Assembly: GCA_944323195.1 (NCBI GenBank)
Contig: CALURR010000075.1
Span: forward strand, 1 to 58,674
Direction: 5' to 3'
Length of the DNA stretch: 58,674 nucleotides
From: Candidatus Gastranaerophilales bacterium
GTDB taxonomy: Bacteria; Cyanobacteriota; Vampirovibrionia; Gastranaerophilales; Gastranaerophilaceae
The position numbers were made by a program, and so were the translations under genes. Below the pieces are notes generated by a model. That model was not told the DNA's origin and searched no databases. It saw only the letters and a list, made by a program, of their open reading frames with translations. Position 1 is the stretch's first letter, and every line of letters starts with the position of its first letter. Below, piece after piece: positions 51,908 through 58,674 of this stretch.

Positions 51908-52288
51908 TTAAAAGTTTATCATTCTTTTTATTTTTTTTAAAACAGTTTTAAAATTATTTTCTTTTTTGGAAATTAAATCATCCTGATTATACTTCAAATA
52001 TCTTTCAATGATATTCTTGGGCAAACTGTGATTTTCTTTTAAGATTTGAGAAATTTCAGCCAAAAAATCATCCTGCACCAGCGCATAGTCCTTAATCTTT
52101 TTTCTCAAATCTTCATCAGCTTCCCTATAAACTAAAGCATCAAAAGCACATTTAATGCTTACATCAACAGAATCATCCGGAAAAGACAAAAGTGCCTGCT
52201 GAACAGTTTTTTTATTACACAAGACCTCATTAATTAAATCAGATACTAAAAGTCTATCTTGATAAATTTTAAGTTTTTCACTCTCCAT
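51908..52288 (-). CDS. Unknown 126-residue protein upstream of rsmH
   Basis: No family is recognised. It is predicted to be all helical, with charged segments and a Lys-rich C-terminus. The central part reads ALVYREADEDLRKKIKDYAL and the N-terminal part KIYQDRLLVSDLINEVL. There is no signal or membrane segment. It starts seven bases after the BlaI-like regulator gene ends and stops two bases before rsmH, so it is likely co-transcribed with the division genes. It occupies the usual mraZ place but does not resemble MraZ, which is beta-rich. Confidence 0.6.
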   Translation of the reverse strand: MESEKLKIYQDRLLVSDLINEVLCNKKTVQQALLSFPDDSVDVSIKCAFDALVYREADEDLRKKIKDYALVQDDFLAEISQILKENHSLPKNIIERYLKYNQDDLISKKENNFKTVLKKIKRMINF

Positions 52289-52295
52289 TTAAATA

Positions 52296-52649
52296 CTATA
52301 CACTAACCAAGCGGTCATTATCAATTGTATTTAAAATTTTTGAAACTTGAGATAAACTTCCGTTACAATATCTATTAGCAATTTCTTGCAATGAATTTAT
52401 AACAACTTCATCGTTAGAAAAAGCTGTTCTATAGAAAAACTTTTTACCTTGCTTATATCTTAATAACACGTTTTTTTCAAACAATCTGTCCATAACAGTT
52501 TTAATTGTTGTGTATGCTCTTTTTTCGGTGTTATTTTTTGCCAGAATATCATAAACATCTTTAACGGTATTAGTCATAATTCCGTCTTTTTCTAGATCCC
52601 AAAGGGTGCTTAATATCGCACTTTCAAGACTTCCGTGCTTAGATAACAT
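52296..52649 (-). CDS. BlaI/MecI/CopY-family repressor
   Basis: The 117-residue protein is a winged helix with the family pattern ILSTLWDLEKDGIMTNTVKD (about 12-31), then KRAYTTIKTVMDRLFEKNVL (about 44-63) and the wing YKQGKKFFYR. The family represses beta-lactamase, PBP2a or copper genes and is released by a BlaR-type protease. No protease or beta-lactamase gene is nearby. Within this run it may regulate the envelope cluster. An AGGA Shine-Dalgarno is present. It lies 26 bases downstream of the lipoprotein gene. Confidence 0.85.
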   Translation of the reverse strand: MLSKHGSLESAILSTLWDLEKDGIMTNTVKDVYDILAKNNTEKRAYTTIKTVMDRLFEKNVLLRYKQGKKFFYRTAFSNDEVVINSLQEIANRYCNGSLSQVSKILNTIDNDRLVSV

Positions 52650-52675
52650 AAAATATTCCTTTCTTTTGCTGTTAA

Positions 52676-52960
52676 TTACTTCATTTTAATAGGTAAATCG
52701 AAATTTATATCTTTCGGACCAAACCGAATCTCACTACTCCCATTTTTATAATTATTATTTGATGTATTGTCTTTATAAATTACTATTCCTGATGATCTTA
52801 TTACTTCGTCTTTTTTCTGCTGTGGCAAAACATCTTTCATAACCTTCTGAACTTTGCTTTCACGATAGAATTGTATGGATCCGCTCTGACAACCAGAAAG
52901 CACACAACCCATTAAACCACAAAATAAAATAATTAAAACCACCAATATTTTTTTATTCAT
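52676..52960 (-). CDS. Small lipoprotein (94 aa)
   Basis: The signal sequence KKILVVLIILFCGLMGCVLS ends in the lipobox LSGC, so lipidation at Cys24 is expected. The mature part is short and polar, containing SIQFYRESKVQKVMKDVL and a C-terminal FGPKDINFDLPIKMK. No family is recognised. It is three bases downstream of the MscS-like gene, so they are co-transcribed. Lgt at 23818 would process it. Confidence 0.75.
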   Translation of the reverse strand: MNKKILVVLIILFCGLMGCVLSGCQSGSIQFYRESKVQKVMKDVLPQQKKDEVIRSSGIVIYKDNTSNNNYKNGSSEIRFGPKDINFDLPIKMK

Positions 52961-52963
52961 AAA

Positions 52964-53821
52964 TTAAGCCTTATTTGTTACAACCAACTGATTAAATGGT
53001 ATTTCAATATTTTCGATTTCAAATTGTTCTTTAATTATTTTATTAAATGCTCTTCTAATAATCCATTGTCCTTTTGGTTGAGTTTTTACTCTGCATTTTA
53101 TAGACAATGAACTATCTTTAAATTCGTCCAAACCAAAAATTTCTATATCAGACAAAATAATTTTTTTATATTCCTCATTATCCAACAAAATGTTAAAACT
53201 TTTTTTAATAACATTTATCGCATGGTCAATATTAGTTTCATACGCAACATCAAAAGAAAAAAATGAATATGAATAATGCATGGTATGATTTACAATCGTA
53301 TCAACATAACCACATCTAATAAAACACAAAGCACCAGTATCAATTGTTCTAACAGTAATTAACGGTAATGTAATCTTTTCAACAACACCTTTCATATCGC
53401 CAATTTCAACATAATCGCCGACTCTTATTTGTCCCTCTAGAAGAATAATAATGCCGCTTATAACATCTTCAACTAATTTTTTAGAACCAAAACCTATAGC
53501 AACACCCAAAACACCGGCAGTTGCAAGCAATGGACGAACATCAATTCCTATTAAAAACAAAATACTTATTAAATAAACACCTACAATAAATACTTCAAGA
53601 GCATGGACAATTATGACCTTTAGAGTAATTAATTGTTGAACTCTTTCTGTTGAATCGATTTTAACCTTAATTTTATTTACCAACTTATTAGAAATTACTC
53701 TTAATAACTTAACACTGATTGCCAATAAAAAAGTACACTTAATTAAAGACAAAATAAATACAATAATTTTTACATACTCAGGCTTAAGTTGAGCAAATTC
53801 TAAAGTTAAAAATTCTTCCAT
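52964..53821 (-). CDS. MscS-family mechanosensitive channel
   Basis: The 285 residues have three transmembrane segments (about 15-40, 65-85 and 93-120) and a soluble beta domain. The pore helix and following region read LATAGVLGVAIGFGSKKLVE and VEDVISGIIILLEGQIRVGD, with GDYVEIGDMKGVVEKI typical of small-conductance channels. It should relieve osmotic shock. It heads the minus-strand envelope run, with an AGGGG Shine-Dalgarno. The C-terminal part aligns with the MscS alpha-beta domain (VAYETNIDHAINVIKKSF). Confidence 0.93.
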   Translation of the reverse strand: MEEFLTLEFAQLKPEYVKIIVFILSLIKCTFLLAISVKLLRVISNKLVNKIKVKIDSTERVQQLITLKVIIVHALEVFIVGVYLISILFLIGIDVRPLLATAGVLGVAIGFGSKKLVEDVISGIIILLEGQIRVGDYVEIGDMKGVVEKITLPLITVRTIDTGALCFIRCGYVDTIVNHTMHYSYSFFSFDVAYETNIDHAINVIKKSFNILLDNEEYKKIILSDIEIFGLDEFKDSSLSIKCRVKTQPKGQWIIRRAFNKIIKEQFEIENIEIPFNQLVVTNKA

Positions 53822-53952
53822 GTTTCCCCTTAAAAATATTTTGTAATTCTGATTATAAAAAAAATAAACCTATAGGTCAAAAATAAAATTCATCTTTTGA
53901 TTAATCTGTTTTTTCAAAATAGCTACTAAACTAAAATATGACGGAGGTTATT

Positions 53953-54747
53953 TTGAGCTTTACTTATACAAACGACAAGACAAAAGATTTTAAAAAAAGC
54001 CAATATATAACAAATCCAGCAAAAAAAGATAAAAACTTTTTTTGTGCTCTTGGCGATTCTTTTATGCTTAAAAATGAATACAGAAAAGCTGTAAAGGAAT
54101 ATTTAATCTCCCTAATGATAGACAAAAAAAATATATACGCATACAAGGGTGCATCAAAAGCATATAAAAATCTAAAAGAATATGATAAAGCAATCAGGCA
54201 CCTAAAAAACGCAAGAAATGTATACGGATTTGATTCTGAGATATATTATGAACTTGGCCTTAATTATCTTCTTAGTGCAGATAATTGTAATGCAAAAAAA
54301 AATTTCATAAGAACAATCAAACTAGAACCAAATAACAAAAATGCACAAATAAAACTTGCGCTTACCCATGAATTATCCGGCGAAGAAGACATGGCTGAAC
54401 TTGTCTATAATACAATAATCGAAAAATACCCAAATTACATTCCTGCAATGACTAATTTGGCAAGTATGCACATAGAAAATCAAAATTACGCAGATGCAAT
54501 AATACTTTTTAAAAAAATCCTTAAAATTAACTCTGAATATTATAGAGCATATCTTGGATTGGGCATTTGTTTTGATAAACTGGAAAAATACACAAAAGCA
54601 ATAAGGTTTTACAAAAAATATATATCAATTAAGCCGCAATCAGACGCGACAAAATCACTTGTTGGCAGAATATACGAAATACACAAATTAAAAAAAATGA
54701 AAAAAATCAAAAATTCACGATTAAAAATTATAAAAACGTCTAATTAG
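53953..54747 (+). CDS. TPR protein (264 aa)
   Basis: About six tetratricopeptide repeats cover most of the protein, for example YRKAVKEYLISLMIDKKN, YDKAIRHLKNARNVYG, YADAIILFKKILKINSEY and YTKAIRFYKKYISIKPQS. The C-terminus is basic (KKMKKIKNSRLKII). There is no signal peptide. I choose TTG 53953, which has GGAGG six bases upstream; the in-frame ATG at 53938 has no Shine-Dalgarno. It lies just before the strongly promoted pilin gene, so a role in pilus assembly is possible but not shown. Confidence 0.8.
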   Translation: MSFTYTNDKTKDFKKSQYITNPAKKDKNFFCALGDSFMLKNEYRKAVKEYLISLMIDKKNIYAYKGASKAYKNLKEYDKAIRHLKNARNVYGFDSEIYYELGLNYLLSADNCNAKKNFIRTIKLEPNNKNAQIKLALTHELSGEEDMAELVYNTIIEKYPNYIPAMTNLASMHIENQNYADAIILFKKILKINSEYYRAYLGLGICFDKLEKYTKAIRFYKKYISIKPQSDATKSLVGRIYEIHKLKKMKKIKNSRLKIIKTSN

Positions 54748-54767
54748 TACAAAAATATTATTTTTAA

Positions 54768-54796
54768 TTGACAAGAGACAAAACACACAATATAAT
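54768..54796 (+). promoter_or_regulatory. Consensus sigma-70 promoter of the pilin gene
   Basis: TTGACA (54768-54773), a 17-base spacer and TATAAT (54791-54796) match the sigma-70 consensus exactly. Transcription should start near 54803, giving a leader of about 38 bases with AAGGAAG before the ATG. It predicts high expression. Confidence 0.9.
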
Positions 54797-54840
54797 TGAA
54801 ACAAGATAGAAATTTATTAGTTTACAAAGGAAGTATTACT

Positions 54841-55599
54841 ATGAGACTTAAAAAGGGTTTTACATTAGCAGAAATCTTGATTGTATTAATGGTTATCGGT
54901 GCCATTGCAACAATGACAATCCCATCATTAATGAAAGGTGTTACAGAGTCACAATGGAAAACTGCTTACAAAAAAGCATATAATGCAGTTGTTAACTTGA
55001 CAGCAATGGAAAGAATTGCAGGTCAACTACCTTCTACACCAGACAAAACTGGCGTAGGTAAAATGTTCCAATCATTAAACCAAAACCTAGCAATTAAAGA
55101 TTACGCTGCTGCACCTGCATCAATATCAGACGCAGAACCAACTTATACAGCTTCACAATTTAAATCTGCAATCCAATTTAGCGTTGCAACTTCAAGCGAT
55201 CAAGCTGAAACTCCTGCAGAAGGCGACGATACAGGTGAAACACTTAATGCTGGAACAATTGGTGATATTTCACCATGGATTACAACTGATGATAACATTT
55301 CATATTTGGTTACAAAACCAGCTGGAAGCGGCACTTGCTCTACAAAACTTGAAATCAATTCAGCTGGTGCAGATGCTGATGCGCAAGCAAAAGCATGTGT
55401 TATCGTTGTTGTTGACGTTAACGGTTTAACTAACGGACCAAACAAAATTGAACCTCAAATCTCATCAACATTAGATGCTTCAACTTCATTGAGCTCATTA
55501 ACAGGTGACAGATATTACATCTACATCGGTATAGATGGAGCTACTGCTGGTTCTAAAAAATCAACAGTTACAGGCAGAATTGTTTCTGACTTGAAATAA
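54841..55599 (+). CDS. Type IV pilin-like protein, probably abundant
   Basis: The 252 residues begin MRLKKG then F, the prepilin cleavage site, with Glu at mature position 5 (FTLAEILIVLMVIGAIATM) and a hydrophobic helix to about residue 28. A helical stretch SQWKTAYKKAYNAVVNLTAM follows, then a Ser/Ala/Asp-rich globular part with two cysteines near residues 176 and 195. I start it at ATG 54841, because the in-frame start at 54796 lies in the -10 element. It has the best promoter of the window and a clean terminator, which suits a major pilin or pseudopilin. No pilus assembly gene is nearby. Confidence 0.88.
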   Translation: MRLKKGFTLAEILIVLMVIGAIATMTIPSLMKGVTESQWKTAYKKAYNAVVNLTAMERIAGQLPSTPDKTGVGKMFQSLNQNLAIKDYAAAPASISDAEPTYTASQFKSAIQFSVATSSDQAETPAEGDDTGETLNAGTIGDISPWITTDDNISYLVTKPAGSGTCSTKLEINSAGADADAQAKACVIVVVDVNGLTNGPNKIEPQISSTLDASTSLSSLTGDRYYIYIGIDGATAGSKKSTVTGRIVSDLK

Positions 55600-55616
55600 T
55601 TATAAATAAACATATT

Positions 55617-55646
55617 AAAAAAGACCGCTAACAAGGCGGTCTTTTT
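55617..55646 (+). terminator. Terminator of the pilin gene
   Basis: AAGACCGC (55621-55628) pairs with GCGGTCTT (55636-55643), a 7-base loop, and the stem is extended by A:T pairs into a T-tract. It is strong and followed ten bases later by the tRNA gene on the other strand. Confidence 0.88.
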
Positions 55647-55655
55647 AGTTATAAA

Positions 55656-55729
55656 TCGGGATGACAAGATTCGAACTTGCGACCCCCGCGACCCGAACAC
55701 GGTGCGCTACCAAACTGCGCTACATCCCG
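55656..55729 (-). tRNA. tRNA-Pro (anticodon CGG)
   Basis: Read on the minus strand, 74 bases fold as a tRNA: acceptor CGGGATG pairs with CATCCCG, plus discriminator A; the D-arm is AGCGCAGTTTGGTAGCGC; the anticodon stem is CCGTG/CGCGG with loop TTCGGGT, giving anticodon CGG; the T-arm carries GTTCGAATC. The 3' CCA is not encoded. CGG reads CCG proline codons. Confidence 0.95.
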
Positions 55730-55809
55730 ATTAAATTAATCAATACAATTATACAACAAACTAAACAAAATTAATAACTTTTAGTATAATTAATTTAGAG
55801 GAAAACAAA

Positions 55810-56721
55810 ATGAAAATATATAACTCAATTATAGATCTAATCGGTAATACACCATTAATTAAAATTAACAAATTAAATAATACAACTTCGACAATCTTGG
55901 CTAAAGTTGAATTTTTTAATCCTGCAGCCTCAATTAAAGACAGAACAGCACTAAATATGATTAAAGATGCACAAGAAAAAAAATTAATAACACCAAATAA
56001 AACAACTATAATTGAGCCAACAAGCGGAAATACAGGAATTGGGCTAGCACTTGTATGCAGAGCATTGGGATATAAACTAATTCTTACAATGCCCGAGTCA
56101 ATGAGCAAAGAAAGACGAGCAATTTTAAAAGCATATGGCGCTGATTTAATTTTGACCCCAAAAGAAAAAGGTATGCAAGGCGCTATAGATAAAGCACTTG
56201 AATTAGAAAAAGAAATTAAAAATTCATACATTCCTCAACAATTCGACAATCCATCAAATCCTGAAGTACACTACAAAACTACAGCACAAGAAATATGGAA
56301 TGATACAGACGGGAAAATTGATATATTAGTAGCAGGGATAGGAACAGGAGGAACAATTACAGGCTGTGCAAGAAAATTAAAAGAACTAAACCCTAAAATT
56401 AAAATTATCGGTTTTGAACCGGAATCATCTCCTGTTATAACAAAAAATATAGCCGCGCAACATAAAATACAAGGTATAGGCGCCAATTTTATTCCAAAAA
56501 ACTTTGACAAAAAAATAATAGACGAAGTTATAACAATTAACGATAATGAAGCAATTGAATATACAAAGCTTCTCGTAAAAGAAGAAGGGATTTTTGCAGG
56601 AATATCTTCAGGGGCAGCATTATCAGCAGCAATAAAAACTGCAAAGAAATACAAAAATAAAACTATAGTCGTAATTTTGCCGGATACAGGAATGAGATAT
56701 TTATCTGAAGAAATATTTTAA
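55810..56721 (+). CDS. cysK: Cysteine synthase
   Basis: The PLP enzyme makes cysteine from O-acetylserine and sulfide. The 303 residues have the PLP lysine K43 in PAASIKDRTALNMI, the PTSGNTGIGLALV loop (about 69-81), and the phosphate-binding GIGTGGTITG (about 177). SGAALSAAIKTAKKY and PDTGMRYLS close the fold. The start has AGAGG upstream. It stops one base before the XRE gene on the other strand. No cysE is adjacent. Confidence 0.95.
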   Translation: MKIYNSIIDLIGNTPLIKINKLNNTTSTILAKVEFFNPAASIKDRTALNMIKDAQEKKLITPNKTTIIEPTSGNTGIGLALVCRALGYKLILTMPESMSKERRAILKAYGADLILTPKEKGMQGAIDKALELEKEIKNSYIPQQFDNPSNPEVHYKTTAQEIWNDTDGKIDILVAGIGTGGTITGCARKLKELNPKIKIIGFEPESSPVITKNIAAQHKIQGIGANFIPKNFDKKIIDEVITINDNEAIEYTKLLVKEEGIFAGISSGAALSAAIKTAKKYKNKTIVVILPDTGMRYLSEEIF

Positions 56722-56722
56722 T

Positions 56723-57052
56723 TTACTTATTAAAAGTAAACCTCAAAGCCAAAAACAATTCGTAAAAAACCTTTAACATATCTTCATCATCGTTAAATGC
56801 GCTTAATAATTCCTCTTTCATTTGTTCAGGTGTTTTATTGTCGTTAAATTTATAGAGCTCATAAGGTTCAACATTTAATGCTTGCGCGATTTTCTGCAAT
56901 GTATCAATCGAAGGAGCAAACTTGCCATTTTCAATATAACTAATATTGGGTGTCCCTATATTTACAAACTCGGCTAACTGTTCTTGGGTTAAATTTCTAG
57001 CCTTTCTTATTGTTTTAATCCTGTTACCTAAAAGTTTTTTAAGATCACTCAT
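56723..57052 (-). CDS. XRE-family regulator (109 aa) paired with the right prepilin-like gene
   Basis: A Cro/CI-type helix-turn-helix occupies residues 1-65, with LTQEQLAEFVNIGTPNISYI as the recognition unit. The C-terminal 40 residues form an acidic helix (EQMKEELLSAFNDDEDMLKV) that the left XRE protein lacks. The Shine-Dalgarno AAGGAG is well placed. It is divergent from the prepilin-like gene at 57218, matching the arrangement at the left end, but the two XRE proteins are only distantly related. An ATAGTATG/CATACTAT inverted pair (57103-57110 and 57163-57170) in the gap could be its operator. Confidence 0.85.
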   Translation of the reverse strand: MSDLKKLLGNRIKTIRKARNLTQEQLAEFVNIGTPNISYIENGKFAPSIDTLQKIAQALNVEPYELYKFNDNKTPEQMKEELLSAFNDDEDMLKVFYELFLALRFTFNK

Positions 57053-57102
57053 TATACACTCCTTATACTACATAATTTTGCAATATAAGAAAGTAAAAAA
57101 TA

Positions 57103-57170
57103 ATAGTATGGTAATATATATTTTTTCTTGAAATTTAATGTGTTATATTATATTATTAATAGCATACTAT
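57103..57170. promoter_or_regulatory. Inverted ATAGTATG pair in the right divergent promoter
   Basis: ATAGTATG (57103-57110) and CATACTAT (57163-57170) are inverted with 52 bases between. They lie in the 165-base gap between the XRE gene and the prepilin-like gene. They are a candidate operator, less convincing than the left-end array, and share no sequence with it. Confidence 0.3.
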
Positions 57171-57217
57171 ATATTTTGTAAAAAAATATAATATTATACA
57201 TTATATAAGGAGGAATA

Positions 57218-58674
57218 TTGAAACACGGATTCTCATTAATTGAGCTGTTAATAAGCTTAATTGTAATTTCTTGTATAACTGCTGCTTTTACACCATTGAT
57301 TACAAAGAAATTTTCATCTGGTGTATTTGGATCTGGTGGTGGTTCTGTTAGTGATATTACAAATGAATGCGATAAATTTAGTTCTAATTGTACATTATGT
57401 ACCAGTGATTTTTGTATAGTGTGTAGTGGATTGTCTTGTGGAGTTGATGAATATAAAGATACTAAGACATGTAGTTGTAAGAAGTGTTCTGATAAATATG
57501 GAGCTGATTGTAATAAATGTAATGATAATAAATGTTTAACTTGTCCTGATGGAGAGTATTTAGATAGTAGTGATGAAAGTTGTAAAAAGTGTTCTGATAA
57601 ATTTCCTGATTGTACAAGTTGCGATGAGAATAAATGCACAGCTTGTAAAGATGGGTATGTTTTAGAAAATCCTACTTCATCTAATCCTTGTACCAATTTT
57701 GAGTGTGGTGGAGATGATTTTATTCAAATTGGGGATTTATGTATTACAAAGAAAAACATGGGTGATGGGGATAAATTGACTATTCCTAGTGGGGTTAATG
57801 TAGTAAGCACCGGTCAAAATTGCGATGCTTCAAGTTCAAATAAATGCTGTTGGAAAGGTACAACAGCAAGTTCTTGTAATAATGATAATGGCGGTGGTTA
57901 CAGTGGTTGCACCAGAACCGTTTGTGATTGGTGGGCTGCTGATTATATTTGTAAGAATTTCAAAGCAGGAGGCTATACTTGGCGCTTAGCTACCGAAGAT
58001 GAAATGTCTAATTGGGCAAATAATTCTAAAGGTAAAGGCGTTAATGGTCTACAACTTTGCGACAACACTTCAGGTTACTCTTCAGCTCAGTGTAACGATA
58101 CGGGTAGTTGCCCAGGGTCGAGCTTTGGGTATTGCTACCCGAACAACGTGTGGAGTGGTACTGTTTATGGTTCTTCCTATGCTTACTATTACCACTTGGG
58201 TAGTGGTGGTTGGAGTCAGACTTACTACTATCGCACGTACGCCCGTTCGGTGCGCTGTGTTTCATCCATGCCTCAAAGCTGCGCTGATAAAATTAGCGAC
58301 GGGTGTTTGACTTGCAGTGGGTCAACTTGTCTATCATGTGATACAGGCTACATCTTAAAAGATGGAAAATGTAGTGTTGATTGCGCTTCAAAATTTGGTT
58401 CAACTTGTAGTGAGTGCAATATGACACAATGTACAAAATGTGCTGATGGATATAGTTTAACAAATGGAACTTGCGTTAATAATTGCACAACAAAATTTGG
58501 CGAAAATTGTCTATCTTGCAATGAAACAAGTTGCACATTGTGCAAAAACGGATATACTGCATACTCTTGGGGTTGCGCAAATAACGTATGCAAAGATATG
58601 GAAGGATGTTTAGAGTGTTATGACTGTTTTATAGGAGAAAGTTGCAAAACTTGCGGTAACGGTTATGAAATACA
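57218..58674 (+). CDS. Cysteine-rich prepilin-like surface protein, 3' end outside the window (putative DGR target)
   Basis: Translation starts at TTG 57218, four bases past AAGGAGG, and the frame is open for 485 codons to the window edge. The leader is MKHG with cleavage before F and Glu at mature position 5. Cys-rich repeats follow, then one lectin-like domain (about 161-349) with the variable block at residues 283-343, then more Cys repeats. From codon 19 (57272) to about 58455 it is highly similar to the left gene (about 97% over the first 210 bases by eye), whereas its first 54 bases, promoter and XRE partner differ. Its C-terminal plan also differs: more Cys repeats replace the second lectin domain. 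Confidence 0.85.
   Translation, partial: MKHGFSLIELLISLIVISCITAAFTPLITKKFSSGVFGSGGGSVSDITNECDKFSSNCTLCTSDFCIVCSGLSCGVDEYKDTKTCSCKKCSDKYGADCNKCNDNKCLTCPDGEYLDSSDESCKKCSDKFPDCTSCDENKCTACKDGYVLENPTSSNPCTNFECGGDDFIQIGDLCITKKNMGDGDKLTIPSGVNVVSTGQNCDASSSNKCCWKGTTASSCNNDNGGGYSGCTRTVCDWWAADYICKNFKAGGYTWRLATEDEMSNWANNSKGKGVNGLQLCDNTSGYSSAQCNDTGSCPGSSFGYCYPNNVWSGTVYGSSYAYYYHLGSGGWSQTYYYRTYARSVRCVSSMPQSCADKISDGCLTCSGSTCLSCDTGYILKDGKCSVDCASKFGSTCSECNMTQCTKCADGYSLTNGTCVNNCTTKFGENCLSCNETSCTLCKNGYTAYSWGCANNVCKDMEGCLECYDCFIGESCKTCGNGYEI
58064..58246 (+). other. DGR-like variable region in the right prepilin-like gene
   Basis: This is the 183-base partner of 1082-1264 (minus strand), encoding residues 283-343. 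Between the copies there is no indel, every changed codon alters the residue, and changes cluster at the first two bases of codons ending in C or T. Many right-copy codons are AAC, TAC or TAT. Framework codons such as TGG AGT GGT ACT are identical down to the third base, unlike the flanking parts of the genes. Confidence 0.8.
58247..58278 (+). other. Invariant 32-nt block 3' of the right variable region (IMH-like)
   Basis: It is identical to 1050-1081 on the minus strand. It ends where the two genes again differ at third positions (AGC against AGT). This places the edge of the homogenised segment, as expected at the 3' end of a mutagenic homing tract. Confidence 0.6.

Noticed and set aside
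54796-54840. Pilin start upstream at 54796
   Set aside because: This codon lies in the -10 element. ATG 54841 has a Shine-Dalgarno and gives a proper prepilin leader.
57999-58310. Plus-strand 103-codon frame inside the right prepilin-like gene
   Set aside because: It is an out-of-frame shadow of the TTG-initiated gene, whose frame is continuous here.

Overview
The window is AT-rich and densely coded, with genes in long same-strand runs. It looks like a fermentative, Gram-negative-type bacterium of the non-photosynthetic cyanobacterial sister lineage (Melainabacteria/Vampirovibrionia, perhaps Gastranaerophilales). This is inference. It rests on a YidC with a long extracytoplasmic insertion like the one I recall in cyanobacterial YidC, a ThiE with an extra N-terminal domain, AdhE next to Rex, a TolC-type outer-membrane protein with lipoproteins, and a MurE with the DNPR motif for meso-diaminopimelate. 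No ribosomal RNA or marker phylogeny is available to confirm it.

Layout. (1) 1-2447: a large cysteine-rich prepilin-like gene, divergent from a small XRE regulator, with paired operator-like palindromes between them. (2) 2434-10403: Nudix and ThiE, an ECF sigma factor, MurA, YidC, MnmE and an FAD oxidoreductase. (3) 10770-19663: a NarL-type response regulator, a rhodanese protein, a triplicated membrane protein, Rex and AdhE, then small unknowns, a TOPRIM protein and an SDR-like protein. (4) 19664-26110: NadC/NadB, GpmI, Lgt, a TPR lipoprotein and a degenerate GT11-like protein. (5) 26111-36779: one long minus-strand run from PilZ and TPR proteins through OppB/OppC permeases and MgtC to infB-rbfA-truB-GerMN. 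(6) 36841-47000: folate cyclo-ligase, HIT, unknown envelope proteins, a 59-residue ferredoxin, TolC, ValS, a glycosyltransferase and serine dehydratase. (7) 47211-53821: an envelope cluster MscS, lipoprotein, BlaI-like, unknown, RsmH, FtsL-like, FtsI, MurE. (8) 53953-58674: a TPR protein, a strongly promoted pilin, tRNA-Pro(CGG), CysK, a second XRE regulator and a second cysteine-rich prepilin-like gene that runs off the end.

The main discovery is the pair of prepilin-like genes at the two ends. They are inverted paralogues, about 97% identical over the part I counted. Each carries a C-type-lectin-like domain containing a 183-base block (1082-1264 minus strand; 58064-58246 plus strand). The two blocks have no indels and 38 substitutions by my hand count. 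These fall in 25 of 61 codons, are all non-synonymous, 36 of 38 are at codon positions 1 or 2, and the block is followed by 32 identical bases. Outside the block, differences are few and often at third positions. This is the footprint expected of a diversity-generating retroelement (adenine-directed mutagenic homing into a variable region). The target would be a surface protein carrying a type IV prepilin signal. I see no reverse transcriptase or template repeat in the window, so they would have to act from elsewhere.

How the genes work together: the prepilin-like proteins, the abundant pilin at 54841, PilZ, TPR proteins, TolC, lipoproteins and Lgt point to an elaborate cell surface. AdhE/Rex, ferredoxin, serine dehydratase and GpmI point to fermentative metabolism. 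The rest is housekeeping.
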